From Comamonas testosteroni (GTDB taxonomy: Bacteria; Pseudomonadota; Gammaproteobacteria; Burkholderiales; Burkholderiaceae_C), in contig NZ_KZ984449.1 in NCBI RefSeq assembly GCF_003569915.1, positions 89,809-153,808 on the forward strand: 64,000 nt of DNA, given 5' to 3'. The translations under genes and the position numbers were made by a program. The notes below the pieces were generated by a model. It made no database searches, was not told the DNA's origin, and saw only the letters and a list, made by a program, of their open reading frames with translations. Positions within the stretch are counted from its first letter, which is position 1. The number at the start of each line of letters is the position of its first letter. Positions 1-7,586 of the stretch are shown in pieces.

Positions 1-142
1 GCTTGGCTTCCCACTTGCGATGCTGCTCAAAGCCTTCGCGGGTGTCATAGCTCTTGAGGCGCTCTTTGGGCACGTTGTCCTTGAGCCAGGCGCGTACTTG
101 TGCGCGGAAGGCTTTTTGCGCAGGGGTATATGTCAAATCCAT
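1..142 (-). CDS. acyl-CoA dehydrogenase, N-terminal fragment (cut by window edge)
   Basis: Only the first 47 codons are inside the window. The start ATG is at 142, preceded by a GGAG ribosome site about 8 nt upstream. The visible protein begins MDLTYTPAQKAFRAQVRAWL, the usual opening of the acyl-CoA dehydrogenase N-terminal helical domain (FadE/Caie type). It follows the EchA20-like gene by 28 nt in the same orientation, so it is probably the next gene of the steroid operon and would oxidise an acyl-CoA from ring C/D breakdown. The FAD and catalytic regions lie outside the window, so substrate and completeness cannot be judged. Confidence 0.75.
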   Translation of the reverse strand, partial: MDLTYTPAQKAFRAQVRAWLKDNVPKERLKSYDTREGFEQHRKWEAK

Positions 143-170
143 GTGTTGTCTCCTCGGTGCGCTTTGCTGC

Positions 171-929
171 TCAGAACTTGGCGTCGCGCTTTTCCACAAA
201 GGCGCTGCGCGTCTCGGCGGAATCGGGGCTCATATAGGCCTGCAAGGTGAAGCCCTGCTCCCAGCGGTATTTATCTTCCAGGTTGCCGTCTTCGATGCCA
301 GTCAGCGCCTCCTTGGCGATGCGGATCATGGCGGGGCTCTTGGCCGCAATCTTGTTGGCGATTTCCATGGCCGTATCGCGCAGCTGCTCGCGTGGCACCA
401 CGCGCTCGATAGCGCCCAGACGGAAGGCTTCCTGTGCACCAATCATCTCGCCCGTGAAGAACAGATAGCGCGTTTTTTGCACTCCGAACATGCGCTGCAG
501 ATGGGCTGCACCACCCATGGCACCGCGATCCACTTCGGGCAGACCAAAAGTAGCGTCTTCAGCAGCGATTACGATGTCGGATGCACCGCAGATGCCGATA
601 CCGCCACCGAGCACAAAGCCGTGCACCGCAGCGATCACAGGAACCTTGTTCAGGTGAACGGCCTTGAAAGTGGCGTAGTTGCCTGCGTTCACATCAACGA
701 TGAGCTTGTCGTTGGTGGCCAGCTCCTTGATGTCCACACCGGCACAGAAACCACGGTTTTCAGCGCGGATGACGATGACTCGTACTTCGGGCTTGTCGCC
801 CAGCGACTGGATTTCCTTGGCCAGGCCATTCCAGCCTGCCGCATTCAGGGCATTGACGGGAGCACGGTCGATCACCAGCTCTGCCACACCGTTGTCATGA
901 ATATTGGAGTGAAATTGTTGAGAAGACAT
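171..929 (-). CDS. enoyl-CoA hydratase/isomerase family protein, EchA20-like (steroid D-ring hydrolase type)
   Basis: A 252-residue crotonase. The oxyanion-hole segments are CAGVDIKE (62-69) and GGGIG (108-112). PEVDRG (131-136) keeps a glutamate at one catalytic position, while the other canonical hydratase Glu (after GGG) is absent. The sequence closely recalls Mycobacterium tuberculosis EchA20 (AGVDIKE, GLPEV-RGA, YR-EQGFT), which opens ring D of the steroid remnant HIEC-CoA. Its place directly after ipdC in an ipdAB operon matches the mycobacterial set. In C. testosteroni TA441 nomenclature it would be an scd gene, possibly scdY, but I am not certain of the letter. Role in steroid D-ring cleavage is inferred from family and context. 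Confidence 0.85.
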   Translation of the reverse strand: MSSQQFHSNIHDNGVAELVIDRAPVNALNAAGWNGLAKEIQSLGDKPEVRVIVIRAENRGFCAGVDIKELATNDKLIVDVNAGNYATFKAVHLNKVPVIAAVHGFVLGGGIGICGASDIVIAAEDATFGLPEVDRGAMGGAAHLQRMFGVQKTRYLFFTGEMIGAQEAFRLGAIERVVPREQLRDTAMEIANKIAAKSPAMIRIAKEALTGIEDGNLEDKYRWEQGFTLQAYMSPDSAETRSAFVEKRDAKF

Positions 930-951
930 ATCCAGTCTCGTTGGCTTGTAG

Positions 952-2031
952 TTATGCGGGAGTCAGTTCATTCAATACAGAGCGGCGAGCCATTGCTTGG
1001 CGAACAATGCCGCCAATCACGTCTTCGCAGCTATCGAGCTTGCCGATCAATGCCGCCACTTGCCCGGCAGACATCACGCCTTCGGCAGGCTTGCCGTCCA
1101 CCATGGAGCGTTGCAGCAGCATGGGCGCATTGGCAGCCATCACGGTCTGGGCCACGGTCGAAGAGTCTTCACGCAACGCCTTCATGAAGATGCTCACCGC
1201 CTGGCCCGTGCGCATGCCGGTCTCCGCCTTCCATTGCAGCGCCAGGTTCAGCGCAATGCGCAGACGCTTCATGGGGCTGGCCTTTTCCAGCATGGACAGG
1301 TATTCGTTAGGAATCATGCGCTGGGGCATGCCATCGACCAGATAGGACACGGCAATCTTTTCCGCATCCTTGGTAGCCAGGTAGCGCTGCAGCGTTACTT
1401 CTGGAACCTTGGAGTCGCTGGTCATCAAAAAGCGCGTACCCATGGCAATGCCCGAAGCGCCGTAAGCCAGCGCAGCCAGCAAGCCGCGACCGTCGTAGAA
1501 GCCGCCAGCTGCCACCACGGGCACCTGCACCGCATCCACCACCTGGGGCAGCAGCACAGTCGTCGGCACACTACCGGTATGACCGCCGCCTTCACCGCCT
1601 TGCACGGTGATGGCATTGGCCCCCATCTCGATCGCCTTCTGTGCGTGCTTCAAAGCCCCCACGGTTGGCATGCAAACGATGTCAGCATCACGCAGACGAC
1701 CAATCACCTTCTTGTCCGGGCCACGACCATAGCTGACCGCACGCAAACGGTACTTCACGGCCAAGTCCAGCAACTGATCGGCATTGGGCTGGAACATATG
1801 GAAGTTCAAACCGAATGGCTGATCGTCCGTTTCGCGCTTGACGCGCAGGATCTCGGCTTCGATCTTGTCGGCAGGAATGGTAGCCCCGGCCAGAAAGCCA
1901 AAGCCGCCCGCATTCGTGGTGCCGATCACCAGATCCGAGCCTGCGACATAACCCATCGCAGTCTGGATGATGGGATAGCGGCAACCCAGCAAGTCGCACA
2001 AAGGCGTGCGCAGTGCATTGACCTCGCTCAT
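952..2031 (-). CDS. ipdC: nitronate monooxygenase-family flavin enzyme, IpdC-like
   Basis: A 359-residue FMN-dependent TIM-barrel protein of the 2-nitropropane dioxygenase family. Phosphate and flavin loops are visible at QGGEGGGHTG (144-153), AAGGFYDGRG (174-183) and MGTRF (197-201). In actinobacterial cholesterol degraders the homologue IpdC sits beside ipdAB and is needed for the C/D-ring intermediates, so a reductase or dehydrogenase role on a steroid-derived CoA thioester is more likely than nitronate oxidation. The start ATG overlaps the stop of the preceding crotonase by 4 nt, indicating translational coupling. The next gene follows after 22 nt. Confidence 0.85.
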   Translation of the reverse strand: MSEVNALRTPLCDLLGCRYPIIQTAMGYVAGSDLVIGTTNAGGFGFLAGATIPADKIEAEILRVKRETDDQPFGLNFHMFQPNADQLLDLAVKYRLRAVSYGRGPDKKVIGRLRDADIVCMPTVGALKHAQKAIEMGANAITVQGGEGGGHTGSVPTTVLLPQVVDAVQVPVVAAGGFYDGRGLLAALAYGASGIAMGTRFLMTSDSKVPEVTLQRYLATKDAEKIAVSYLVDGMPQRMIPNEYLSMLEKASPMKRLRIALNLALQWKAETGMRTGQAVSIFMKALREDSSTVAQTVMAANAPMLLQRSMVDGKPAEGVMSAGQVAALIGKLDSCEDVIGGIVRQAMARRSVLNELTPA

Positions 2032-2933
2032 TGCGCGGCCTCCTTCTTGTTTGCAGAAGCCATGGACTTGGCGTCCTGGCCGCCCAACTGGCCCATGCCC
2101 ATGGCTTGGCTGTGAGCGTGGGCAAAGTGGTGATAGCCGAAGGCCATATCCATGGTGGCGCGCAGACCTTGCAGGTCTTCTGCCTTGTTGACGACCATCT
2201 TGGTCAACGCCATGCCCAAACGTGGCTGCGCTGTCAGGCGCTGCGCAACCGCATAGACCTGCTCTTCCAGTTCGGCACGTGGCACCACGCGGTTGACCAT
2301 GCCCATCTGATAGGCACGCTCGGCGCCCATGCGGTCACCCAGCAGCAGGAACTCCTTGGCAATGCGCGGGTGCAGCTCATTGGCGTGAGCAAAGTACTCA
2401 ACACCGGGGATGCCCATGCGCACCACAGGGTCCTGGAAAAATGCGTCGTCGCTGGCCACGATCAGGTCACAGACCCAGGCCAGCATCAGACCGCCCGCCA
2501 CGCAAGCGCCTTGCACCATGGCAATCATGGGCTTGGGAATATCGCGCCAGCGGCGGCACATGCCCAGGTACACCTCTTGCTCACGGGCAAACAGTTGTTC
2601 GCCACCGGGCTTGTTGGTGTGATCCCACCACAGGTGAACGCGGTCAAACGGCTTGTTGATATCGCGGCCCGGCGAGCCAATGTCATGACCTGCACTGAAG
2701 TGCTTGCCGACGCCACGCAGCACGATGACCTTGACGGCATCATCGTCAGTGGCCTTGCGGAACGCAGCATCCAGCGCATAGGTCATCTGAGAGTTCTGCA
2801 CGTTGTTGAACGTGGGTCGATTCATGGTGACCGTGGCGACGCCGTTGTCCACGCTGTAGAGCACAGGCTCGTCTGTTTCGTAGACGGCCTTGTCTTCACG
2901 TGTCACAAATTCGCTGGAAGCTGCATTTTCCAT
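2028..2933 (-). CDS. enoyl-CoA hydratase-family protein in the steroid operon
   Basis: A 301-residue crotonase with an N-terminal extension of about 25 residues and a His/Met-rich tail (about 265-285). The oxyanion segment FSAGHDIG (79-86) and the AGGLML turn (146-151) are recognisable. Neither of the two glutamates that define classical hydratases is at its expected place: the first is replaced in GGLML, and the second region reads QDPVVRMG. It may therefore be a hydrolase, isomerase or retro-Claisen enzyme. It lies between ipdB and ipdC with essentially no gap, and corresponds by position to ORF3 downstream of tesB in C. testosteroni TA441 (possibly scdN). The exact reaction is not determined. 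Confidence 0.8.
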   Translation of the reverse strand: MENAASSEFVTREDKAVYETDEPVLYSVDNGVATVTMNRPTFNNVQNSQMTYALDAAFRKATDDDAVKVIVLRGVGKHFSAGHDIGSPGRDINKPFDRVHLWWDHTNKPGGEQLFAREQEVYLGMCRRWRDIPKPMIAMVQGACVAGGLMLAWVCDLIVASDDAFFQDPVVRMGIPGVEYFAHANELHPRIAKEFLLLGDRMGAERAYQMGMVNRVVPRAELEEQVYAVAQRLTAQPRLGMALTKMVVNKAEDLQGLRATMDMAFGYHHFAHAHSQAMGMGQLGGQDAKSMASANKKEAAQ

Positions 2934-2934
2934 A

Positions 2935-3705
2935 TCAGGCTCCCATGGCCGTGGCGCGCAGATTGTGCGGATCGATCTGAGCCAGCAAAGCCAGTTGCTC
3001 AGGCGTCGGATCAGCCGTCACACCCACGTTGTCAGGGATATGCACGGGAAAGCCCGTGGCTTCCTGCACCTGCTCCACCGTCACACCGGGGTGCAGAGAC
3101 ACCAGTCGCACCTGATGGTCAGGACCACCAAAGTCCATCACACACAGATTGGTGAAGATGAAGCGGATATCGGTGGTTTCTTCCAGCGTCCAGCCCTTGG
3201 CCAGACGTGCGGGGTTGTAACCCACGGAACCCACATAGTCCACCTCGCCTTCCACAAACACCTTGGGGCTGTGGTTAGGTACAAAGAAGGAGTTGGCGTG
3301 GTTGATGGAGTTGCCGGGGAAGCCGCGCACACCCAGCATCATGGACTTGGGCTTGGCGTAGTCGCTACCCACCATGGAGATATTGCCCTGACCAAAACGG
3401 TCCACCTGAACCGGTCCCACCATGGCGTGGCGCTTGCCACCCCAGACGTTATCGAAAATGCGGCCAAAGCCCATCCAGCTTTCACGCTTGATCTGGTAGT
3501 CACCGCGAGGGCCCACGGGCACAGGCTCGTTGACAATCCAGGCTTCGGAATCCGTCATCATCAAGTCCGTATTGATGGACTTCATGCACAGCGAAGCTGC
3601 CAGACGTGGCACCAGGCCAATGCCGGTCGCCAGAACTTCACCATCGTTTTCCCAGGCTCGTGCCGCGGCGCAGATGACGCGATCTACCAATGCAATTTCA
3701 CTCAT
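2935..3705 (-). CDS. ipdB: CoA-transferase family subunit B, IpdB-like (steroid C-ring hydrolase)
   Basis: A 256-residue beta subunit of the class I CoA-transferase fold. It pairs with the IpdA-like gene 12 nt upstream. In Mycobacterium the IpdAB heteromer hydrolyses the last steroid ring of COCHEA-CoA. In C. testosteroni TA441 the equivalent pair is named ScdL1L2 and is assigned to C-ring cleavage. The start at 3705 has AAGGAAG about 7 nt upstream. The product would be a cytoplasmic enzyme of the lower steroid pathway. Assignment rests on sequence character plus the diagnostic neighbours tesB, ipdA, ipdC and the EchA20-like gene. Confidence 0.88.
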   Translation of the reverse strand: MSEIALVDRVICAAARAWENDGEVLATGIGLVPRLAASLCMKSINTDLMMTDSEAWIVNEPVPVGPRGDYQIKRESWMGFGRIFDNVWGGKRHAMVGPVQVDRFGQGNISMVGSDYAKPKSMMLGVRGFPGNSINHANSFFVPNHSPKVFVEGEVDYVGSVGYNPARLAKGWTLEETTDIRFIFTNLCVMDFGGPDHQVRLVSLHPGVTVEQVQEATGFPVHIPDNVGVTADPTPEQLALLAQIDPHNLRATAMGA

Positions 3706-3717
3706 CTTTTCGCTTCC

Positions 3718-4596
3718 TTAGAACACGGGCAGGGGCAAGCGCTTGATCGCTTCCATGCCGCCAACTTTTTCCAGATATTCCTGCTCGCTGCACTTCACGT
3801 ACTTCTGCACGTAGTTGTCCCAGCCGCCGTCTTCCTTGCTGCTGGCCACGTATTCCTTGAAGTGCTTGACATCGAAGCCGTACAGCGGAGCGCAGGACGA
3901 GGGATGAGCACCGCCGGGCAGATGCACCACACCCGTGGTTTCCGAACGCTCCCAGAACACCAGACGCGCAGCTTCTGCCGACTCAAAAGTGCTGGATTCC
4001 ACCAGTTCGTCGCAGCTCACAAAAGTGTTCTTGGCTGCGCGGGCGAACAGGTCATCCATATAGATGTCGGGACCCGCGATCTGGCACACGCCACGCGAAT
4101 CGGCACGGTCCACATGCAGCAGAGCCACATCCAGATTTATGGCTGGCATGGCAAGCCATTCCTTGCCGTCGTAAGGAGACTCGATCAGCTGGATGCCGTT
4201 GTTGTGCTTGAGCACATCGGTGCCCAGCCCCACACGGGTCGGGATGTAGGGGATGCGCATGCCAGCAGCCTTCAGGCCCAGCACCATATGGCCTTCGTCG
4301 ATCTCCATCACTTCGATGGCACCGCTCTGACGGGCCTTGCGGAAGTAAGGCTCCAGCGGAATGAAGTCCAGCGACACAAAGGCGAAGATCAGCTTCTTGA
4401 CCTTGCCCGCAGCGCACAGCATGCCCACATCGGCACCGCCATAAGCCACCACCGTCAGGTCCTTGACGGGGCTGCGCAGCAGCTCGCGCACCAGCGCCAT
4501 GGGCTTGCGGCGTGGGCCCCAGCCGCCGATACCAATCGTCATGCCATCCTTGATGGATGCCACAACGTCTTTTGCTGTCATCAATTTATTGGCCAT
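3718..4596 (-). CDS. ipdA: CoA-transferase family subunit A, IpdA-like (steroid C-ring hydrolase)
   Basis: A 292-residue alpha subunit of the CoA-transferase fold. The Gly-rich loop IGIGGWGPRRKPMALV after the N-terminal strand-helix is typical of the SugarP-isomerase/CoA-transferase superfamily. Together with IpdB it should open the remaining ring C of the methylated CoA thioester left after A, B and D ring breakdown. The start at 4596 has a very good AGGAGG site 8 nt upstream. It directly follows tesB (15-nt gap), the same order as tesB-ORF1-ORF2-ORF3 described in C. testosteroni TA441 (ORF1/2 = ScdL1/L2). Confidence 0.88.
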   Translation of the reverse strand: MANKLMTAKDVVASIKDGMTIGIGGWGPRRKPMALVRELLRSPVKDLTVVAYGGADVGMLCAAGKVKKLIFAFVSLDFIPLEPYFRKARQSGAIEVMEIDEGHMVLGLKAAGMRIPYIPTRVGLGTDVLKHNNGIQLIESPYDGKEWLAMPAINLDVALLHVDRADSRGVCQIAGPDIYMDDLFARAAKNTFVSCDELVESSTFESAEAARLVFWERSETTGVVHLPGGAHPSSCAPLYGFDVKHFKEYVASSKEDGGWDNYVQKYVKCSEQEYLEKVGGMEAIKRLPLPVF

Positions 4597-4611
4597 GTCT
4601 CAAGCCTCCTA

Positions 4612-5514
4612 TTAGTTGTTTTCGGGGCGACCCACGCTGAAGTCGTGGCCCCAGAGGCTTACGGTCGTGAATTCGTGGGTGATGTGGTGATCCCAGTCGA
4701 TGATTGCGCCGCCGTAGCCAAACTCCAGATCGAAGTTCGAAGGCGTCTTCATGTAGAAGGAAATCATCTTGTCGTTGGTGTGCTGACCCAGCGTGGCAGA
4801 CAGCTTGGTCTGGCTCTTTTGCATGCGGTCCATGGCACGGCCCACTTCGGGCATGTTGTCCACTTCCACCATCACGTGCACGCAGCCTGTGGGCGATGGG
4901 AACTCGGCCAGTGCCAGGCTGTGGTGACGGCCATTGGCGCAGTGGAAGAAGTGAATGCGCACCGTGGGACCTGCATCACCTGCGGGCTTGAAGTTGTAGA
5001 TGTCCGACAGACCAAAACCCAGCACATTGCGCACAAAGGCCACGGTCTTTTCAAAGTCAGGAGCGGGCAGCACGGTGTGGCCCAGGCCATAGTCGCCCGT
5101 GATGAAGCGGGAGACGCCTTGAGGCGAAGCAAAGTGAATGAAATCGGACTTGAAGCCCCAGACGATTTCGTGGCGGTTGCCCGAAGGATCGATCACCACC
5201 GCCAGTTGCTGCACGCGGCGCTTGGTGCACAGCTCGGCGCTGCCCATTTCATAGCGCACGTCAGCCGCTTCCAGCACCTTCAGAGCTTCGTCAAAAGCTT
5301 CCTTGTTCGCGACTTCCCAGCCAGATGCGGTGTACTTGTCATTGCTGCCCGCTTCCACCTGGAAGCGGAACTGACGTTCATCCATCTTGATCAGCAGGGT
5401 GCCATCAGCGTCGGCACTGGGCATCATGCCAAGCACATCGCGTGCGTAAGCATCCCAGCGGTTCAAATCAGAGCTCTCGGCAACAACGTACGCCAGTCCA
5501 CGTATTTCCATCAT
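4612..5514 (-). CDS. tesB: 3,4-dihydroxy-9,10-secoandrosta-type meta-cleavage dioxygenase (TesB/HsaC family)
   Basis: A type I extradiol dioxygenase of 300 residues from the start chosen. Two vicinal-oxygen-chelate repeats are present. The Fe(II) ligands are H146 (GLGHTVL), H213 (CVHVMVE) and E264 (FDLEFGYG). Second-sphere residues H197/H198, H245 and Y254 align with those of BphC. It should split the aromatised A ring of the secosteroid catechol. I chose 5514 because GGAGG lies 10 nt upstream. An in-frame ATG at 5586 has no ribosome site and falls inside a conserved upstream element. First gene of the tesB-ipdAB operon. Confidence 0.88.
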   Translation of the reverse strand: MMEIRGLAYVVAESSDLNRWDAYARDVLGMMPSADADGTLLIKMDERQFRFQVEAGSNDKYTASGWEVANKEAFDEALKVLEAADVRYEMGSAELCTKRRVQQLAVVIDPSGNRHEIVWGFKSDFIHFASPQGVSRFITGDYGLGHTVLPAPDFEKTVAFVRNVLGFGLSDIYNFKPAGDAGPTVRIHFFHCANGRHHSLALAEFPSPTGCVHVMVEVDNMPEVGRAMDRMQKSQTKLSATLGQHTNDKMISFYMKTPSNFDLEFGYGGAIIDWDHHITHEFTTVSLWGHDFSVGRPENN

Positions 5515-5583
5515 GATGTCGGGGCCTCCAACCCAAGTCCTTTTAGTGATGTGATGGATTTTGGGGATGAGAGCCTTTACAAA

Positions 5584-5602
5584 CATCGTCCGTTGAGACT
5601 AA
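5584..5602 (-). promoter_or_regulatory. conserved gapped element upstream of tesB
   Basis: On the plus strand it reads CATCGTCC-gttg-AGACTAA. The same two blocks with a different 4-nt centre occur at 9173-9191, upstream of the other steroid operon. Both lie at nearly the same distance (about 80 bp) from their start codons. Likely part of a shared promoter or activator site; the binding factor is unknown (TesR is the known regulator in C. testosteroni, so it is a candidate). Confidence 0.5.
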
Positions 5603-5692
5603 CGAAGAGACCCTTATTCATACAAAATTGATAGCACTCATGCCCTGAATGACGGTGATTGGCGCGGAATACTCCAAAACCCTTACAGCCAT

Positions 5693-5706
5693 TTGAGCTA
5701 GCTCAA
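5693..5706. promoter_or_regulatory. 14-bp perfect palindrome in the tesB upstream region
   Basis: TTGAGC-TA-GCTCAA, about 180 bp before the tesB start and between the tesB promoter region and the terminator of the upstream operon. Its perfect dyad symmetry suggests a dimeric regulator site. No second copy was noticed in the window. Confidence 0.35.
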
Positions 5707-5736
5707 CTCGACACCTGGGCTACATCCGTCAAAGGC

Positions 5737-5770
5737 AAAAAAATGCCGCATCCCCCGAAGAAGATGCGGC
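5737..5770 (-). terminator. rho-independent terminator after the OYE gene
   Basis: The 8-bp stem GCCGCATC (5745-5752) pairs with GATGCGGC (5763-5770). On the minus strand it is followed by A and seven T residues. It ends the SDR-SDR-NTF2-OYE transcript and separates it from the tesB operon. Confidence 0.8.
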
Positions 5771-5829
5771 CAACACGATGAACACGGTTAGGGCCCCGGT
5801 GAATACCCAGGGTTCTCAATCAAGACAGC

Positions 5830-6912
5830 TCAGGCCGTCTGCGCCTCCGCAGCCAGGGCGTAGTCGTTGTAGCCCTCGGCACCTGCGGTGTAGAGCGTCT
5901 TGCGGTCAAACTTGGACAGCGGCAGACCCAGGCGCATGCGCTGCACCAGATCAGGGTTGCCAATGAAGTGGCGCGCAAACGAGATGGCCTTGCCCTCACC
6001 CGCCTGCAACGCGGCTTCAGCGCTTTGCGCATCAAAGCCATCGTTGAGAATCAGGTTCTCGCCAAAGTTTTCGCGTGCCAGCTTGAAGGCGTCAATGCTG
6101 GGGTCAAACACCGCGCGCATCACATGCAGATAGGCGATGTTCTGCTGGGCAGCCTCACGCATCAACAGACCATGGGTTGCCGCGGAGTTTTCGTCCGAGG
6201 TGTCATTAAAGGTATTGCCAGGATTCAGGCGCAGACCCACGCGATCTGCACCAATGGCATCGCTCATGGCCGCCAGACATTCGACGGCGAAGCGCACGCG
6301 GTTGCTTGCTGCACCACCGTACTCATCGGTACGCTGGTTCACACCCGAACTCATGAACTGCATGCACAGATAGCCGCTGGTGCCGTGCAGCTCCACGCCA
6401 TCAAAACCTGCGTCCACAGCACGCTTGGCAGCCGCAGCATGCTCGGCAATCGCCTTGCGCACTTCTTCAGCGGTCAGGGCCACAGGGACATCAAAGTCCT
6501 GCATGCCTGCGGCGTCCGTCCAGATCTGGCCCTTGGCTTGCACTTCAGACGATGAAACCGAGCGCACGCCTTGCGGCTTGATATGGTGGCTGCCAATGCG
6601 GCCCGAGTGCATGATCTGCAGCACGATGGAGCCGCCACGTGCATGGACAGCATCCGTCACACGCTGCCAGCCGCGCACATGTTCAGCAGTCTGAATGCCG
6701 GGCTGGCGGTTGTAGGCCTGACCCGTCACTTCAGGCCATGCGCCTTCTGCCACGATCAAGCCCGCATCACCACGCTGGCCGTAATGCTCGGCCATCAGTT
6801 CGGTGGGCGTGCCATCAACTTCGGCGCGGTTGCGCGTCATGGGGGCCATGACGATGCGGTTTTGCAGCGCAATCTTGCCCAGTTGCACGGGCGTGAAAAG
6901 AGTTTGGCTCAT
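5830..6912 (-). CDS. old yellow enzyme family alkene reductase with altered active-site triad
   Basis: A 360-residue FMN-dependent ene-reductase of the OYE/NemA/Xenobiotic reductase group: FTPVQLGKIALQNRIVMAPMTR at the N-terminus, HSGR (102-105), the signature NQRTDEYGG (192-200) and a C-terminal FIGNPDLVQRM phosphate loop. The substrate-clamping pair, usually HxxH or HxxN, reads H176-GTS179, so the second residue is Ser. The proton-donor Tyr181 is kept. Last gene of the SDR-SDR-NTF2-OYE operon, 11 nt after the NTF2-like gene. A role in reducing an enone of a steroid or bile-acid intermediate is inferred from context only. Confidence 0.85.
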   Translation of the reverse strand: MSQTLFTPVQLGKIALQNRIVMAPMTRNRAEVDGTPTELMAEHYGQRGDAGLIVAEGAWPEVTGQAYNRQPGIQTAEHVRGWQRVTDAVHARGGSIVLQIMHSGRIGSHHIKPQGVRSVSSSEVQAKGQIWTDAAGMQDFDVPVALTAEEVRKAIAEHAAAAKRAVDAGFDGVELHGTSGYLCMQFMSSGVNQRTDEYGGAASNRVRFAVECLAAMSDAIGADRVGLRLNPGNTFNDTSDENSAATHGLLMREAAQQNIAYLHVMRAVFDPSIDAFKLARENFGENLILNDGFDAQSAEAALQAGEGKAISFARHFIGNPDLVQRMRLGLPLSKFDRKTLYTAGAEGYNDYALAAEAQTA

Positions 6913-6923
6913 ACAGACTCTCC

Positions 6924-7571
6924 TTAGCGCACACGCATGCGCGGCGCGGGTGTGCCGCGGCGCATGGTTTTGAGAAATTGCTCCAGCGGAGCAGGCGCAG
7001 CCACTTGTGGCAGCTCATCCTTGTCAGGGCGGTTGGCCCAGAATTCTTTCCAGCTGGGGAACAGGTCGTGGAAAGCACCGTGATAGGGCTCACGACCGGG
7101 CCAGCGCATCTTCATGTCGCCAATCGGAGGCTTGTTCAGATCGGTGGCATACCAGTAGCAGGGCAGACGGCGGCGGAAGAACCACTGACCGTCAATGCGC
7201 TCGTAGTCATCCCAGTACAGCATCTGCATGATGACCCATTCGGCACCGCACTCATGCTCGTTCTTGGAATAGACCACGCCCGTGGCGTGATCCTTGTCCA
7301 CAAACTCGATGATGTGCTGACCCAGGTGATGAGAGGTGCCCGTGAACTGGTCACGCAGCGTGCTGTCCTGCCAGGCCATGAAATGTGCACGGCCAACTTT
7401 CTCTTTGCCCACCTTGATATCGGGAGCAAACAGATTGACGTGCGCATCCATGTCGCGCATATCCAGCGACAGAGAGTACTTGCCAGCCAGCTGACGGATC
7501 GCATCCAGCGATTCCAGCCTGTCGATACGCTCATCCAGCGTTTGTGGCCACTGATTCACGGGTTCACTCAT
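6924..7571 (-). CDS. NTF2/SnoaL-like fold protein
   Basis: A 215-residue protein with an N-terminal SnoaL_4 (NTF2-like) cone fold covering about residues 12-150, followed by a basic, proline-rich tail. Members include scytalone dehydratase, ketosteroid isomerase-like proteins and dioxygenase beta-subunit-like proteins. Conserved-looking polar cavity residues are in the SHHLGQHIIEF and WVIMQMLYWDDYERI segments. It lies between an SDR and an OYE gene with 15- and 11-nt gaps, so it probably acts on the same small-molecule intermediate, perhaps as a dehydratase or isomerase. No known enzyme can be named from sequence alone. Confidence 0.75.
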   Translation of the reverse strand: MSEPVNQWPQTLDERIDRLESLDAIRQLAGKYSLSLDMRDMDAHVNLFAPDIKVGKEKVGRAHFMAWQDSTLRDQFTGTSHHLGQHIIEFVDKDHATGVVYSKNEHECGAEWVIMQMLYWDDYERIDGQWFFRRRLPCYWYATDLNKPPIGDMKMRWPGREPYHGAFHDLFPSWKEFWANRPDKDELPQVAAPAPLEQFLKTMRRGTPAPRMRVR

Positions 7572-7586
7572 CTCTCAAACCTTCTC

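Noticed and set aside
5515..5586. A longer TesB start 24 codons upstream
   Set aside because: It has no ribosome site and lies inside the conserved upstream element; the ATG at 5514 has GGAGG and gives the usual length and BphC-like numbering.
2890..5631. A 913-codon open frame on the plus strand across the ipd genes
   Set aside because: It is antisense to five well-supported genes and its translation is His-rich and without domain character. It is a product of high GC at codon position three.
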